From Bradyrhizobium manausense (lineage in GTDB: Bacteria; Pseudomonadota; Alphaproteobacteria; Rhizobiales; Xanthobacteraceae): a stretch of 64,000 bases of DNA. The notes under the pieces are model-generated. The model did not search any database. It was not told the DNA's origin and saw nothing but the letters and a program-made list of their open reading frames with translations. Made by a program: the position numbers and the translations under genes. The stretch is from the NCBI RefSeq assembly GCF_018130615.1, contig NZ_JAFCKB010000021.1, positions 1 to 64,000 on the forward strand, read 5' to 3'. This document shows positions 6,926 to 14,813 of the stretch, in pieces. Each line of letters opens with the position of its first letter. Position 1 is the first letter of the stretch.

Positions 6926-7552
6926 ATGTCTGTCGCGGAGTTTCTCAGGCAGCGAGCAGTGGAAGTGAGCGTGAGCGGCAGCTATTCGCTGCATCGCTGG
7001 TACGATTGTGAGGGCAAGCTGCGAAACTTCGCCTGCCGCACCAAGCGCGTTTCGCCGTTTCGCATGATTGTGGACGTGCCGGTCGTCGGCAAGATCGGCG
7101 AACGTGTGACCTCCTATTTCGAAGACTTCGGCGAATTCCAGTGCACCATCAGCGCAACGCTGAAGTCGGGCTTCCTGATGGAGCTCGACATGACACGGGC
7201 GCGCCGCGCCTGGATGTCGGAAAAGCTGACCTGGCTCGAAAAGAAGCAGAAGGACGACAGCATTCAGGAGCTGCGGCGCGACGCGCGCTTCGTGCCGCAG
7301 GCCTCGCACACCGTCCTCACGCTCGCAGACGGCAGCACCTATCCCTGCTTCATCATCGACGTCTCCACGGCCGGCGTCGCGATCTCCTGCGAATACGATC
7401 CGCCGGTCGGAACAGCGCTTGCCGTCGGTGCCTGCGTCGGGCGAGTCATCCGCAAATTCGACAATGGCTTTGCGATCAAGTTCGCGGAAAAGCAGCAGCG
7501 GGACGACCTCGTGCGCCTGGTCGTGCGCCAGACCGTGCCGCTGCCGGCCTGA
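6926..7552 (+). CDS. PilZ domain protein
   Basis: A cytoplasmic protein of about 208 residues. The C-terminal half carries a classical c-di-GMP-binding PilZ domain: RRDARF (RxxxR) near residue 117 and DVSTAGVAI ((D/N)xSxxG) near 145, ending with GFAIKF. The N-terminal half (about 15-105) resembles a divergent second PilZ-like (YcgR-N-like) beta-barrel without the motif. The ATG at 6926 is used; an in-frame TTG at 6917 is less likely. It is the second PilZ gene within 2 kb, again with no cyclic-di-GMP enzyme near it. Confidence 0.87.
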   Translation: MSVAEFLRQRAVEVSVSGSYSLHRWYDCEGKLRNFACRTKRVSPFRMIVDVPVVGKIGERVTSYFEDFGEFQCTISATLKSGFLMELDMTRARRAWMSEKLTWLEKKQKDDSIQELRRDARFVPQASHTVLTLADGSTYPCFIIDVSTAGVAISCEYDPPVGTALAVGACVGRVIRKFDNGFAIKFAEKQQRDDLVRLVVRQTVPLPA

Positions 7553-7667
7553 CCCGACCAAACCAATCCGTATCGCTGCCCTATCGCGGCCCCAATGCGG
7601 GATCAGCTTCTGACGGTCTGCGCCTCGGGGCCGGACGTCGTTTGCAGACTTGCGATCGGGGGACCGA

Positions 7668-7925
7668 ATGGCAGTCGACAAGATCACGGTTGATAAAATC
7701 ACTTGGGACAGAGTCGGCCGGGTCACCGAGCCCGGGCGCTACATGTACACTTTCGGCTGGCTCACCATTACGGCCGGCGATCTCGATATCTGGAAGCAAT
7801 ATCCGCAAGCCGCGTTCACGCTGCTCGCGCACCATGCCGAACGGGACGAGGCCGTCGGCGAGGAATTCCACCTTGGAGCCTTCGACATCGCGCCCGACGC
7901 CCCTGCGCCGTTCATGACCCACTGA
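7668..7925 (+). CDS. Hypothetical protein
   Basis: An 85-residue acidic protein with no recognised domain. It starts at the ATG at 7668, which follows a GGGGGA site at about 7658. The sequence begins MAVDKITVDKITWD, where KITVD/KITWD is a small internal duplication, and continues with RYMYTFGWLTI. No signal peptide or membrane helix. It lies 115 bp after the PilZ gene on the same strand and may be cotranscribed. Confidence 0.65.
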   Translation: MAVDKITVDKITWDRVGRVTEPGRYMYTFGWLTITAGDLDIWKQYPQAAFTLLAHHAERDEAVGEEFHLGAFDIAPDAPAPFMTH

Positions 7926-8060
7926 CGGCGGGCGCGGATACGCGCTGCATCGCCGGAGCCCACGATTGAGCTGGGGAAGCAGTCGCCGAAATTGGAGGCC
8001 GACGCAACATGCGCGCGCCAGTTCGGGAACACATGGCATGCACGTTGCTTAACCAATGCC

Positions 8061-8216
8061 ATGATGCACATCCCTCCCGCCGACCAGGCCTTCCTGCTGC
8101 TGCTCATCGTTTTCTGCCTTGGCACATGCCTCGTGCGTGCCCTTTGGGAGCTGGAGCAGATGCGAGCGCGCCGAATCGAGACACCTCCGCGCGGCCGCAC
8201 GCCGAAACGTGACTAG
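8061..8216 (+). CDS. Small single-helix membrane protein
   Basis: A 51-residue protein: a short N-terminus (MMHIPPADQ), one hydrophobic helix (AFLLLLIVFCLGTCLVRAL), and a basic tail (RARRIETPPRGRTPKRD). The ATG pair at 8061 has no strong ribosome site; an ATG at 7992 is also in frame. Function unknown. Confidence 0.45.
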   Translation: MMHIPPADQAFLLLLIVFCLGTCLVRALWELEQMRARRIETPPRGRTPKRD

Positions 8217-8541
8217 GTCGCTCCGCCCGCCGGCCTGTTGTCCGGTCGGAGGCAATTCCGCCTCTGGACTCCCCGCTGGCACACGTGCATCGTGAATCGA
8301 AGAAACCTGCACATTACCTTGATCTAACTTATCAATCGCGATCCGGCGATAGCGCACGGCCATTACTGCCGATAACGCAGTGATGCTGTCATGCAATTGA
8401 TTGCGCTCGGCATTCTACACTTTGCGACCCTGATGAACGCCGGCTGTCGCGCGTGTTGAGCAACGGGACAGCGAGTGCATGACAGATGGTCGCATCGGGA
8501 CACGTAGATAAGCGGACCAAGGGAACCTATTTTCGGCGCCG
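8217..8541. other. Intergenic region without a supported gene
   Basis: About 325 bp. It contains a possible hairpin around 8242-8270 (GAGGC / GCCTC) and an imperfect palindrome TTGAT-N7-ATCAA at about 8320. No coding region or RNA gene could be supported. Confidence 0.5.
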
Positions 8542-9582
8542 ATGTACCTGATTGAAGCGTTACCCACCGTCATCGGAACGGCCGCCATCGCCCCGGCGCT
8601 GCTGATGCTCTGGCTCGTCATTGCCGCCGAAGAACGCCCCGGACCACCCGCCCAGGTCTGGACCGCCTTCCTGCTCGGCGCGGCCAGCATCTCGCTGCTG
8701 GGTCTCGCCCGCGCCCCCTTCGCCAAGATGGTTGCAGCGCCTGACGATCCTTGGGCAGCGCTCGCCATGCATTCTGTCTTCGGCGTCGCGCTGCCCGAGG
8801 AGGCGGTGAAAGTGATCGCGATCGTGCTGGTCTCCTCGACCAAGCGGCGGACCTTCTCCAATCCCATGGACACCGTGGTCTATGGCGCCGCCGTCGGCCT
8901 CGGCTTTGCGGCTTACGAGAACCTCGCTTATCTGGTGCAGCATGCCGAGATGTGGCGGTCGCTGGCAGCGTTGCGCAGCGTGCTCACCGTCCCGTTCCAC
9001 GGCGCGCTCGGCATCATCGCCGGAGCCTATTTGACGATCGCCCGAGCCGGCACGGCGCTGGGTGCGAACCGCCATCACCGCGACTGGGCCCGCCTCTCCA
9101 GCCGGCTGCTGATCTTCGCGGGCCCACTGGCGCTGCATTCGGCCTTCGACTTCCCGCTGCTCACGCTCCAGCGCATGCCGGATCTCGACCCGACCCTGCG
9201 GATGTGGCTGGGCGGTGCGAGCCTGCTGATTGGCTTCAGCTCGATCGCCTTCGCCATCCGACTGGTTCGACGCGTCGCGCGTCACCATGCGCCCCGGACC
9301 GATATCGCGCGGGAAAGGCTCAGTCAGTTGCGGCGGATGTGGGCGCTGTTGCTCGCCGGCGGCGGCGTCGGCTTCCTTGGTCTCGCCTTCGTGCTGACCT
9401 CGATCCACCACTGGCTCATCAACCCCGAGCGCAATCTGACGCTAGCGCTGATCCCGATCGGATTCGTCTCGATCCTGCTCGGTCTTGCGCTTCTGATCGT
9501 CACGACCGCGATCTACATTCTTGGCCGTAACCGCATCCGCACCACCGGCGAGGGCTTTTCGTCTGCGCACGGCGGCGGTTGA
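8542..9582 (+). CDS. PrsW family intramembrane metalloprotease
   Basis: A 346-residue polytopic membrane protein with about eight hydrophobic segments. The PrsW/Abi-type catalytic motifs are visible in order: EE at residues 86-87 (PEEAVKV), E126 in AAYENL, H153 in PFHGALG, and H199/D203 in LHSAFDF. Family members cleave membrane substrates such as anti-sigma factors, although the target here is unknown. The last 100 residues include two further membrane helices outside the core. It is followed after 69 bp by an HdeD-like gene. The start ATG at 8542 fits the first helix. Confidence 0.88.
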   Translation: MYLIEALPTVIGTAAIAPALLMLWLVIAAEERPGPPAQVWTAFLLGAASISLLGLARAPFAKMVAAPDDPWAALAMHSVFGVALPEEAVKVIAIVLVSSTKRRTFSNPMDTVVYGAAVGLGFAAYENLAYLVQHAEMWRSLAALRSVLTVPFHGALGIIAGAYLTIARAGTALGANRHHRDWARLSSRLLIFAGPLALHSAFDFPLLTLQRMPDLDPTLRMWLGGASLLIGFSSIAFAIRLVRRVARHHAPRTDIARERLSQLRRMWALLLAGGGVGFLGLAFVLTSIHHWLINPERNLTLALIPIGFVSILLGLALLIVTTAIYILGRNRIRTTGEGFSSAHGGG

Positions 9583-9651
9583 GCCTCGGGATGGCAAGCG
9601 CGGCGCGCGCACGCTAGACTGAGCGCACGCATTTCGATCGGGAGCCTGCCG

Positions 9652-10230
9652 ATGACATCGCCTGAGGATTTTTCACGGCTGCAATCAGCAATGAGCCAGG
9701 CGGTGAAGGCGCATTGGAAGGCCTTTCTGTTCGAAGGTATTTTGCTCGCCGTCCTCGGCGTGGCCGCGCTGATCCTGCCGCCGCTCGCAAGCCTCGCCAT
9801 CACGATCTTCCTGGGCTGGATGTTCCTGATCAGCGGCATCGGCGGATTGATCGCGACCTATTGGGCACGTGCTACGCCGGGGTTCTGGTGGTCGCTGGTC
9901 TCGGCTGCCCTGGCCGTGCTCGCCGGCATGCTGTTGCTGGCCCGCCCGATGCAAGCCGTGCTGACTCTGACAATCGTGCTTGGCGCCTACTTCCTCGCCG
10001 AGGGCGTCACCACCATCATGTATGCGCTGGAGCACCGCCGCGAGCTGAGCGGCCGCTGGTCGTGGCTCCTGATCTCGGGCCTCGTCGACATCGCGATCGC
10101 GTTCATGGTGATCACGGGATTGCCGAGCTCGGCGGAATGGGCGCTCGGCGTGCTCGTCGGCATCAACCTTTTGTTCGGCGGCGCCACCTTGATCGGCATG
10201 GCCCTGGCGGCACGCAAAAGCAACAGTTGA
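9652..10230 (+). CDS. HdeD family acid-resistance membrane protein (DUF308)
   Basis: A 192-residue inner-membrane protein with six predicted helices arranged as three similar pairs, the usual HdeD layout (helix stretches near 24-45, 48-68, 78-96, 100-120, 130-150, 155-178). In enteric bacteria HdeD contributes to acid resistance at high cell density; in rhizobia the function is not established. The cytoplasmic N-terminus (about 20 residues) carries the start ATG at 9652 with a GGGAG-like site upstream. Same strand as the PrsW gene. Confidence 0.88.
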   Translation: MTSPEDFSRLQSAMSQAVKAHWKAFLFEGILLAVLGVAALILPPLASLAITIFLGWMFLISGIGGLIATYWARATPGFWWSLVSAALAVLAGMLLLARPMQAVLTLTIVLGAYFLAEGVTTIMYALEHRRELSGRWSWLLISGLVDIAIAFMVITGLPSSAEWALGVLVGINLLFGGATLIGMALAARKSNS

Positions 10231-10262
10231 GGGGGCTCGAAGCCTCGGGCGCCGATTGGGGG

Positions 10263-10291
10263 GTGACAACCCGCCAATGGCGCGCTATATG
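10263..10291 (+). promoter_or_regulatory. Predicted promoter of the DAHP synthase leader
   Basis: GTGACA (10263-10268) and TATATG (10286-10291) are separated by exactly 17 nt. Transcription would be expected to start about 7 nt after the -10, at 10297-10299, on or next to the ATG of the leader peptide at 10299, implying a leaderless leader ORF. This matches what is known of the rhizobial trpE(G) attenuator. Inference from spacing, not mapped. Confidence 0.65.
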
Positions 10292-10298
10292 ACCGGCC

Positions 10299-10379
10299 AT
10301 GATCACCGTCGCCACCAGCTATTTTTGGTACTTTAGCTACGACAGCTCGCTGGCGGCAGGAGGATCGCGCTCAATCTAA
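10299..10379 (+). CDS. Aromatic leader peptide of DAHP synthase attenuator
   Basis: A 26-residue ORF with the run Tyr-Phe-Trp-Tyr-Phe-Ser-Tyr at residues 8-14 (codons 10320-10340): six aromatic residues in seven. It stops at TAA 10377-10379, 24 bp before a rho-independent terminator and 87 bp before the DAHP synthase start. There is no ribosome site, but the predicted transcription start coincides with the ATG, so translation would be leaderless. Scarcity of charged tRNA-Tyr, -Phe or -Trp would stall the ribosome here and favour the antiterminator. Confidence 0.85.
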   Translation: MITVATSYFWYFSYDSSLAAGGSRSI

Positions 10380-10411
10380 AATATTGATGCAAACGTCCGA
10401 ACAGCCGCCAG
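10311..10411 (+). promoter_or_regulatory. Alternative RNA pairing segments (attenuator 1:2 and 2:3)
   Basis: Segment 1, GCCACCAGC (10311-10319, just before the Tyr codon), pairs with segment 2, GCTGGCGGC (10349-10357), with one wobble. Segment 2 (CTGGCGGC, 10350-10357) also pairs perfectly with segment 3, GCCGCCAG (10404-10411), which is the 5' arm of the terminator. A ribosome stalled on the aromatic codons covers segment 1 and frees segment 2 to block the terminator; one reaching the stop codon at 10377 does not leave 2:3 free in time. All pairings are read from sequence. Confidence 0.8.
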
Positions 10412-10429
10412 ACCTGGCGGCTTTTTTTA
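10403..10429 (+). terminator. Attenuator terminator
   Basis: AGCCGCCAG and CTGGCGGCT form a perfect 9-bp inverted repeat with a tiny loop, followed by seven T. It lies between the leader peptide and the DAHP synthase and is the 3:4 structure of the attenuator. Confidence 0.9.
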
Positions 10430-10465
10430 TTGCCGGCAGGTTCGAGAAACAGACAGGAGCCCGCC

Positions 10466-11551
10466 GTGCTGAGCACGACCGACGATCTTCGTATCCGCGA
10501 ACTGAAAGAGCTGAGCACGCCTGAGGACGTGATGCGGGAGGTCCCGCGCACCCTCACGGCCACCCGCGTGGTGATGGCGGCCCGTAACGCCGTCCACGCC
10601 ATCCTCAACGGCCAGGACGACCGGCTTCTGGTCGTCGTCGGCCCCTGCTCCGTGCATGATCCCAAGGCCGCTCTGGACTACGCCGAGCGTCTCGCCAAGC
10701 TGCGTGGAGACCTCGCAGATCAGCTCGAGATCGTGATGCGGGTCTATTTCGAGAAGCCGCGCACCACCGTCGGCTGGAAGGGCCTGATCAACGATCCCGA
10801 TCTCGACGGCAGCTTCGACATCAACAAGGGCCTGCGGCTCGCCCGCAACGTGCTCTCGGCCATCAACAATCTGGGCCTGCCCGCCGGCACCGAATTCCTC
10901 GACATGACGACGCCGCAATACATTGCGGATCTCGTCTCCTGGGCCGCGATCGGCGCGCGCACCACTGAGAGCCAGATCCATCGCGAGCTGGCCTCGGGAC
11001 TGTCCTGCCCGGTCGGGTTCAAGAACGGCACCGACGGCAATGTGCGCATCGCAGCCGACGCGGTTAAATCGGCTTCGCATCCGCATCACTTCATGGCGGT
11101 GACGAAACTCGGCCGTTCCGCAATCGCCTCGACCTCGGGCAACGAGGATTGCCACATCATCCTGCGCGGCGGCAGCAAGCCGAACTACGATGCGGCAAGC
11201 ATCACGGCAGCCTGCAACGATCTGGCGAAATCTGGCGTCGCCCCGCTGGTGATGGTGGATGCGAGCCACGCCAATTCGAGCAAGAAGCCGGAGAACCAGC
11301 CGCTGGTCATGGCTGATATCGCCGGCCAGATCTCGGGCGGCGAGAACCGCATCATGGGCGTGATGATCGAGAGCAACCTCGTCGCCGGCCGCCAGGACGT
11401 GGTGCCGGGCAAGCCGCTGACCTACGGCCAGAGCATCACCGACGGATGCATCGACTGGGCCACGACGGCAAATGTGCTCGAGCAGCTCGCCGATGCGGTC
11501 GAAATCCGGCGCAACACCGCGCGCGCCGGCTTGCATGAGCGCTCCGCTTAA
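10466..11551 (+). CDS. aroG: 3-deoxy-7-phosphoheptulonate (DAHP) synthase, class I
   Basis: A 361-residue enzyme of the AroF/G/H type that condenses phosphoenolpyruvate with erythrose 4-phosphate, the first step of the shikimate pathway. Recognised motifs include VVVGPCSVHD (metal cysteine), VYFEKPRTTVGWKG, GTEFLD, ARTTESQIHR, VGFKNGTDG and DASHANSSK. I place the start at the GTG at 10466, 6 nt after AGGAG at 10455-10459; this gives LSTTDDLRIRELKEL, matching the family N-terminus. Which of the AroF/G/H feedback types it is cannot be told. Expression is evidently controlled by the attenuator in front of it. Confidence 0.95.
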   Translation: MLSTTDDLRIRELKELSTPEDVMREVPRTLTATRVVMAARNAVHAILNGQDDRLLVVVGPCSVHDPKAALDYAERLAKLRGDLADQLEIVMRVYFEKPRTTVGWKGLINDPDLDGSFDINKGLRLARNVLSAINNLGLPAGTEFLDMTTPQYIADLVSWAAIGARTTESQIHRELASGLSCPVGFKNGTDGNVRIAADAVKSASHPHHFMAVTKLGRSAIASTSGNEDCHIILRGGSKPNYDAASITAACNDLAKSGVAPLVMVDASHANSSKKPENQPLVMADIAGQISGGENRIMGVMIESNLVAGRQDVVPGKPLTYGQSITDGCIDWATTANVLEQLADAVEIRRNTARAGLHERSA

Positions 11552-11562
11552 GCAGAGCAACG

Positions 11563-11598
11563 GGCGGGCGGGGCGACGCTGTTCGCGCCCTGCCCGCC
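11563..11598 (+). terminator. GC-rich hairpin between convergent genes
   Basis: GGCGGGCGGGGCG and CGCCCTGCCCGCC form a long, nearly perfect GC stem just after the DAHP synthase stop, between it and a convergent gene. There is no T-run, so termination is only likely. Confidence 0.4.
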
Positions 11599-11609
11599 GC
11601 GATTAAGGC

Positions 11610-11861
11610 TTAGCAGCCGCGGCAGATGCTCTTGATCTTCTTGTCGAGCAGAGCGTCTTCCTTGTTCACGGGATTATTCGGATCGTTCAGATTCTTCTCG
11701 CTCGGCACGTCGCCGGCGCGCGGCTGGCGGTGACCGACGGGCGCCTGCGGCACCGATCCCGACGCGGCACCGCCGGACGTCGATCCCTTGGTGCCGGTTT
11801 GCGCAATCGCCGCGCCGCCGAGCAAGACCACGAGCGATGCTGCCACCATGATCTTCTTCAT
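11610..11861 (-). CDS. Small exported hypothetical protein
   Basis: An 83-residue protein with a clear signal peptide (MKKIMVAASLVVLLGGAAIA, cleavage near AIA-QTG). The mature part is Gly/Ser/Pro rich then charged (EKNLNDPNNPVNKEDALLDKKI) and ends ICRGC, with two cysteines near the C-terminus. ATG at 11861 follows GGGAG on the minus strand. Function unknown; probably periplasmic. Confidence 0.75.
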   Translation of the reverse strand: MKKIMVAASLVVLLGGAAIAQTGTKGSTSGGAASGSVPQAPVGHRQPRAGDVPSEKNLNDPNNPVNKEDALLDKKIKSICRGC

Positions 11862-11902
11862 GTCCGATTCTCCCATTCCTCAAACCGGCGTTCTCTGACC
11901 AC

Positions 11903-12997
11903 TCACGCCTCGGGCGGATAGAGATGAACGTCGCCGCAATAGTCGATGATACGATAGCGCGTTTCCGTGGCTGCATCACGTGCAATGCCTGCGGTATTTT
12001 GCTCCGCCAACACATAATTCGGCCCGACCGGGGATTTGCCGGCGCCGCCGGGAATGTCGATGACATAATCAGGCTGACACAGCCCTGACACCCGTCCGCG
12101 CAGCTCCCGCATCAATTCCTGCCCATGCGCCAGCGTCGTTCTCAGATGCGCAGTGCCGGGCGCGAGATCGCCATGATGCAGGTAGTACGGCTTGATCCGG
12201 CACTCGACGAAAGCCCGCATCAGATCCGACAAAGCAGCGACATTGTCATTGACGCCGCGCAAAAGCACGGACTGGCTCACCATGGGGATGCCGGCGTCGA
12301 CCAGCCGTGCGCAGGCGGCGCGGGCCGTGTCCGTGAGCTCGCGCGCATGGTTGGCGTGCACTGCGACCCAAGTGGTCGCACCATCAACTTTAAGCGCCGC
12401 GACCATCTCGTCACTGATACGCGCAGGATCGGCCACGGGCACGCGCGTATGAAGGCGGATGATCTTGACGTGATCGATCGCAGCGAGATCGGCCATGATC
12501 TCGCTCATCCGGCGCGGCGACAGCATCAGCGGATCGCCGCCGGTCAGGATCACCTCCCAAATCTCGCGATGCGAGCGGATGTAGTCGATCGCGGCACGAT
12601 AGGCGCCGTCCGACAGTGCGTTCTCCTTGCCGGGACCGACCATCTCGCGGCGGAAGCAGAAACGGCAATAGACCGCGCAGACGTGAACGAGCTTGAACAG
12701 CACGCGATCGGGATAGCGATGCACGATTCCCGGGACCGGCGAATGCGGGTGATCGCCGATCGGATCGGCATTTTCGCCGGGGTGCATCTCCAGCTCTGCG
12801 GCGGACGGAACGAACTGGCGCGCGATGGGATCGTCGGGATCGGAGCTATCGATCAGCTCGACCAGCGGCGGCGTGATCGCAACGGCATATCGCGCGGCGA
12901 CACGCTCGAGCGCGGGGAGCGCCGTGGCCGGCGCCAGGTCCGCGGCTACGAGCTCGGCCGGCTCGCGCAATGTTCTCGCAAGATTGGTCTTCGTCAT
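11903..12997 (-). CDS. epmB: EF-P lysine 2,3-aminomutase (EpmB)
   Basis: A 364-residue radical-SAM, PLP-dependent enzyme that converts (S)-lysine to (R)-beta-lysine for EF-P modification. The 4Fe-4S cysteines are in CAVYCRFCFRRE (CxxxCxxC), near residue 113-120; NPIGDHPHSP and the GGDPLML segment are also typical. It overlaps the upstream epmA gene by 4 bp (ATGA, 12994-12997), showing translational coupling. The pair is divergent from efp, so the whole modification module, apart from the hydroxylase EpmC, is clustered here. Confidence 0.94.
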   Translation of the reverse strand: MTKTNLARTLREPAELVAADLAPATALPALERVAARYAVAITPPLVELIDSSDPDDPIARQFVPSAAELEMHPGENADPIGDHPHSPVPGIVHRYPDRVLFKLVHVCAVYCRFCFRREMVGPGKENALSDGAYRAAIDYIRSHREIWEVILTGGDPLMLSPRRMSEIMADLAAIDHVKIIRLHTRVPVADPARISDEMVAALKVDGATTWVAVHANHARELTDTARAACARLVDAGIPMVSQSVLLRGVNDNVAALSDLMRAFVECRIKPYYLHHGDLAPGTAHLRTTLAHGQELMRELRGRVSGLCQPDYVIDIPGGAGKSPVGPNYVLAEQNTAGIARDAATETRYRIIDYCGDVHLYPPEA

Positions 12998-14046
12998 CTC
13001 TCATCCGCAGGCGGCGTCCACACCACCTGATCAATCCGTGTCGCGCCGCTTGCCAGCATCACCAGCCGGTCGAACCCGAGCGCGACACCGCTCGCCTCCG
13101 GCATGACGGCCACCGCGGCCAGAAAGTCCTCATCCAGCGGATAGGCCTCGCCGTAGCGGCGCTGCTTCTCCGCCATGGACTCCGTGAAGCGCTTGCGCTG
13201 CTCCTCGGCGTCGGTGAGCTCGCCAAAGCCGTTGGCGAGTTCGACGCCACAGGCATAGACCTCGAACCGCTCCGCGACCCGCTTGTCGCCAGCCTTCACC
13301 CGTGCCAGCGCCGCCTCCGGAGATGGGTATTCGAACAGGATGGTCAAACGCCCCTGCCCCAGATGCGGCTCGACATGCTCGACCAGGACCTTGCTGAAGA
13401 TGTCCGACCAATTGTCGTCGTCGGCCACGCGGACCTTGCCGCCGGCCGCCTCGGCAAGCGCAGCACGGTTACCCTCGGCGCCCAAGATTGTCGACAGCAG
13501 ATCAATGCCCGCGAAGCGCTCGAAGGCGCCCGCGACCGTCAAAAGCTCCGGTTCGGCGAAGGGGTCAGCGGCCCGGCCCCGGAACGAGAAAGTCCCGATC
13601 CCGGTTGCCTGCGCAGCCATGGCGATGACCACCACGGTATCGGCCATGATGGCGTCGTAGGGGGCGCCCGCCCGGTACCATTCCAGCATGGTGAATTCGG
13701 GCAGATGCAGGTCGCCGCGCTCGCGGTCGCGGAACACCCGCGCGAACTCGAAAATCCGCTCTTCGCCGGCCGCCAGCAGCTTCTTGCAGGCGAATTCGGG
13801 CGAAGTCCGCAGGTATCGGCTGGCTCGACTGCCATCCGGCCGCATGATTTCGGTCCGCGGGGCGTGCAAATGGGTCTCGTTACCCGGCGAGACCTGGAGA
13901 ACGGAGGTTTCGACCTCGACAAAGCCCTGCTCGGCAAAAAAGCCCCGCAGAGCCCCGGTAACGGCTCCCCTGGCCTGGAGGAACGGCCGCCGGTCGAGGT
14001 GCCGGTTGGGCATCCAGAACGGCGAAATCGGCTTGTCCCCAGCCAT
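12994..14046 (-). CDS. epmA: EF-P--(R)-beta-lysine ligase (EpmA/GenX/PoxA)
   Basis: A 350-residue class II lysyl-tRNA-synthetase paralogue lacking the anticodon-binding domain; it activates (R)-beta-lysine and attaches it to a conserved lysine of EF-P. Motif 2 (FEFARVFRDRERGDLHLPEFTMLEW) and motif 3 (GVALGFDRLVML) are visible. I place the start at ATG 14046 (MAGDKPISPFWMPNR); the open frame continues upstream but only as the antisense of efp. It overlaps epmB by 4 bp and is divergent from efp across a 162-bp gap. Confidence 0.94.
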   Translation of the reverse strand: MAGDKPISPFWMPNRHLDRRPFLQARGAVTGALRGFFAEQGFVEVETSVLQVSPGNETHLHAPRTEIMRPDGSRASRYLRTSPEFACKKLLAAGEERIFEFARVFRDRERGDLHLPEFTMLEWYRAGAPYDAIMADTVVVIAMAAQATGIGTFSFRGRAADPFAEPELLTVAGAFERFAGIDLLSTILGAEGNRAALAEAAGGKVRVADDDNWSDIFSKVLVEHVEPHLGQGRLTILFEYPSPEAALARVKAGDKRVAERFEVYACGVELANGFGELTDAEEQRKRFTESMAEKQRRYGEAYPLDEDFLAAVAVMPEASGVALGFDRLVMLASGATRIDQVVWTPPADER

Positions 14047-14208
14047 TAACCGACCACCCCTTGGGCCAGCAAAACGCTGGCATTCAACGGCAAAATCAGT
14101 ATGTTGCGGCCCGAAACGGGCGCCGAGGTCTGATTTGAGGCCCCAAGTCCCCCATCGATTTGACCACGTCCTGGCCTGAGCCGGGCCAAGCAAGCAGGAA
14201 ATATAGCT

Positions 14209-14775
14209 TTGAGAGTCATCGCCAGTTCTATTCGCAAGGGCAACGTGATCGAGCAAGACGGCAAGCTCTATGTTGTCGTTAGTGCCGAGAACATCCATCC
14301 CGGCAAGGGCACGCCGGTCAGCCAGATCGAAATGCGCCGAATCTCGGACGGGGTAAAGATCTCCGAGCGCTACAAGACCACCGACCAGGTCGAAAAGGCC
14401 ACGATCGAAGAGCGCAACTACACCTTCCTGTATGAAGATGGCGACGGCTTCCACTTCATGAACCCCGAGACCTACGATCAGGTCCAGGTGCCCAAGGACG
14501 TCGTCGGCGACGCAGCCGCGTATCTTCAACCGGAGATGATGGTCAAGCTGTCGACCCACGACGTCAACGTGGTCTCGCTCGCGCTGCCGCAGCGCGTCAC
14601 GCTGGAAGTGGTCGAGACCGAGCCGGTGACCAAGGGCCAGACCGCTTCGTCGTCCTACAAGCCCGCGGTGCTGTCTAACGGCATCCGCACCACCGTGCCG
14701 CCGCACATCTCGGTCGGCACCCGCATCGTGGTGATGACCGAAGACGGCTCCTACTCCGAGCGCGCCAAGGACTAA
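14209..14775 (+). CDS. efp: Elongation factor P
   Basis: A 188-residue three-barrel ribosome rescue factor that relieves stalling at polyproline. The modification loop reads [12 protein letters not shown], with the target lysine at K33, as expected for EpmA/EpmB-type modification. The start is a TTG at 14209 (encoded [13 protein letters not shown]), a plausible rare start codon; a weak AGCAGG lies about 10 nt upstream and no in-frame ATG precedes it. It is divergent from epmA-epmB, so one intergenic region can coordinate the factor and its modifiers. Confidence 0.96.
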   Translation: MRVIASSIRKGNVIEQDGKLYVVVSAENIHPGKGTPVSQIEMRRISDGVKISERYKTTDQVEKATIEERNYTFLYEDGDGFHFMNPETYDQVQVPKDVVGDAAAYLQPEMMVKLSTHDVNVVSLALPQRVTLEVVETEPVTKGQTASSSYKPAVLSNGIRTTVPPHISVGTRIVVMTEDGSYSERAKD

Positions 14776-14813
14776 ACGAGGGTTCAGGACAGGTGCCGCC
14801 GGGGGGCGAGACA

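Noticed and set aside
8317-8336. TTGAT-N7-ATCAA resembling an FNR/FixK box
   Set aside because: The spacing is 7, not 4, so it is not a proper FixK/FNR site.
14047-14706. In-frame upstream extension of epmA to 570 codons
   Set aside because: The additional 220 codons are the exact antisense of efp, and the true EpmA N-terminus begins at 14046.
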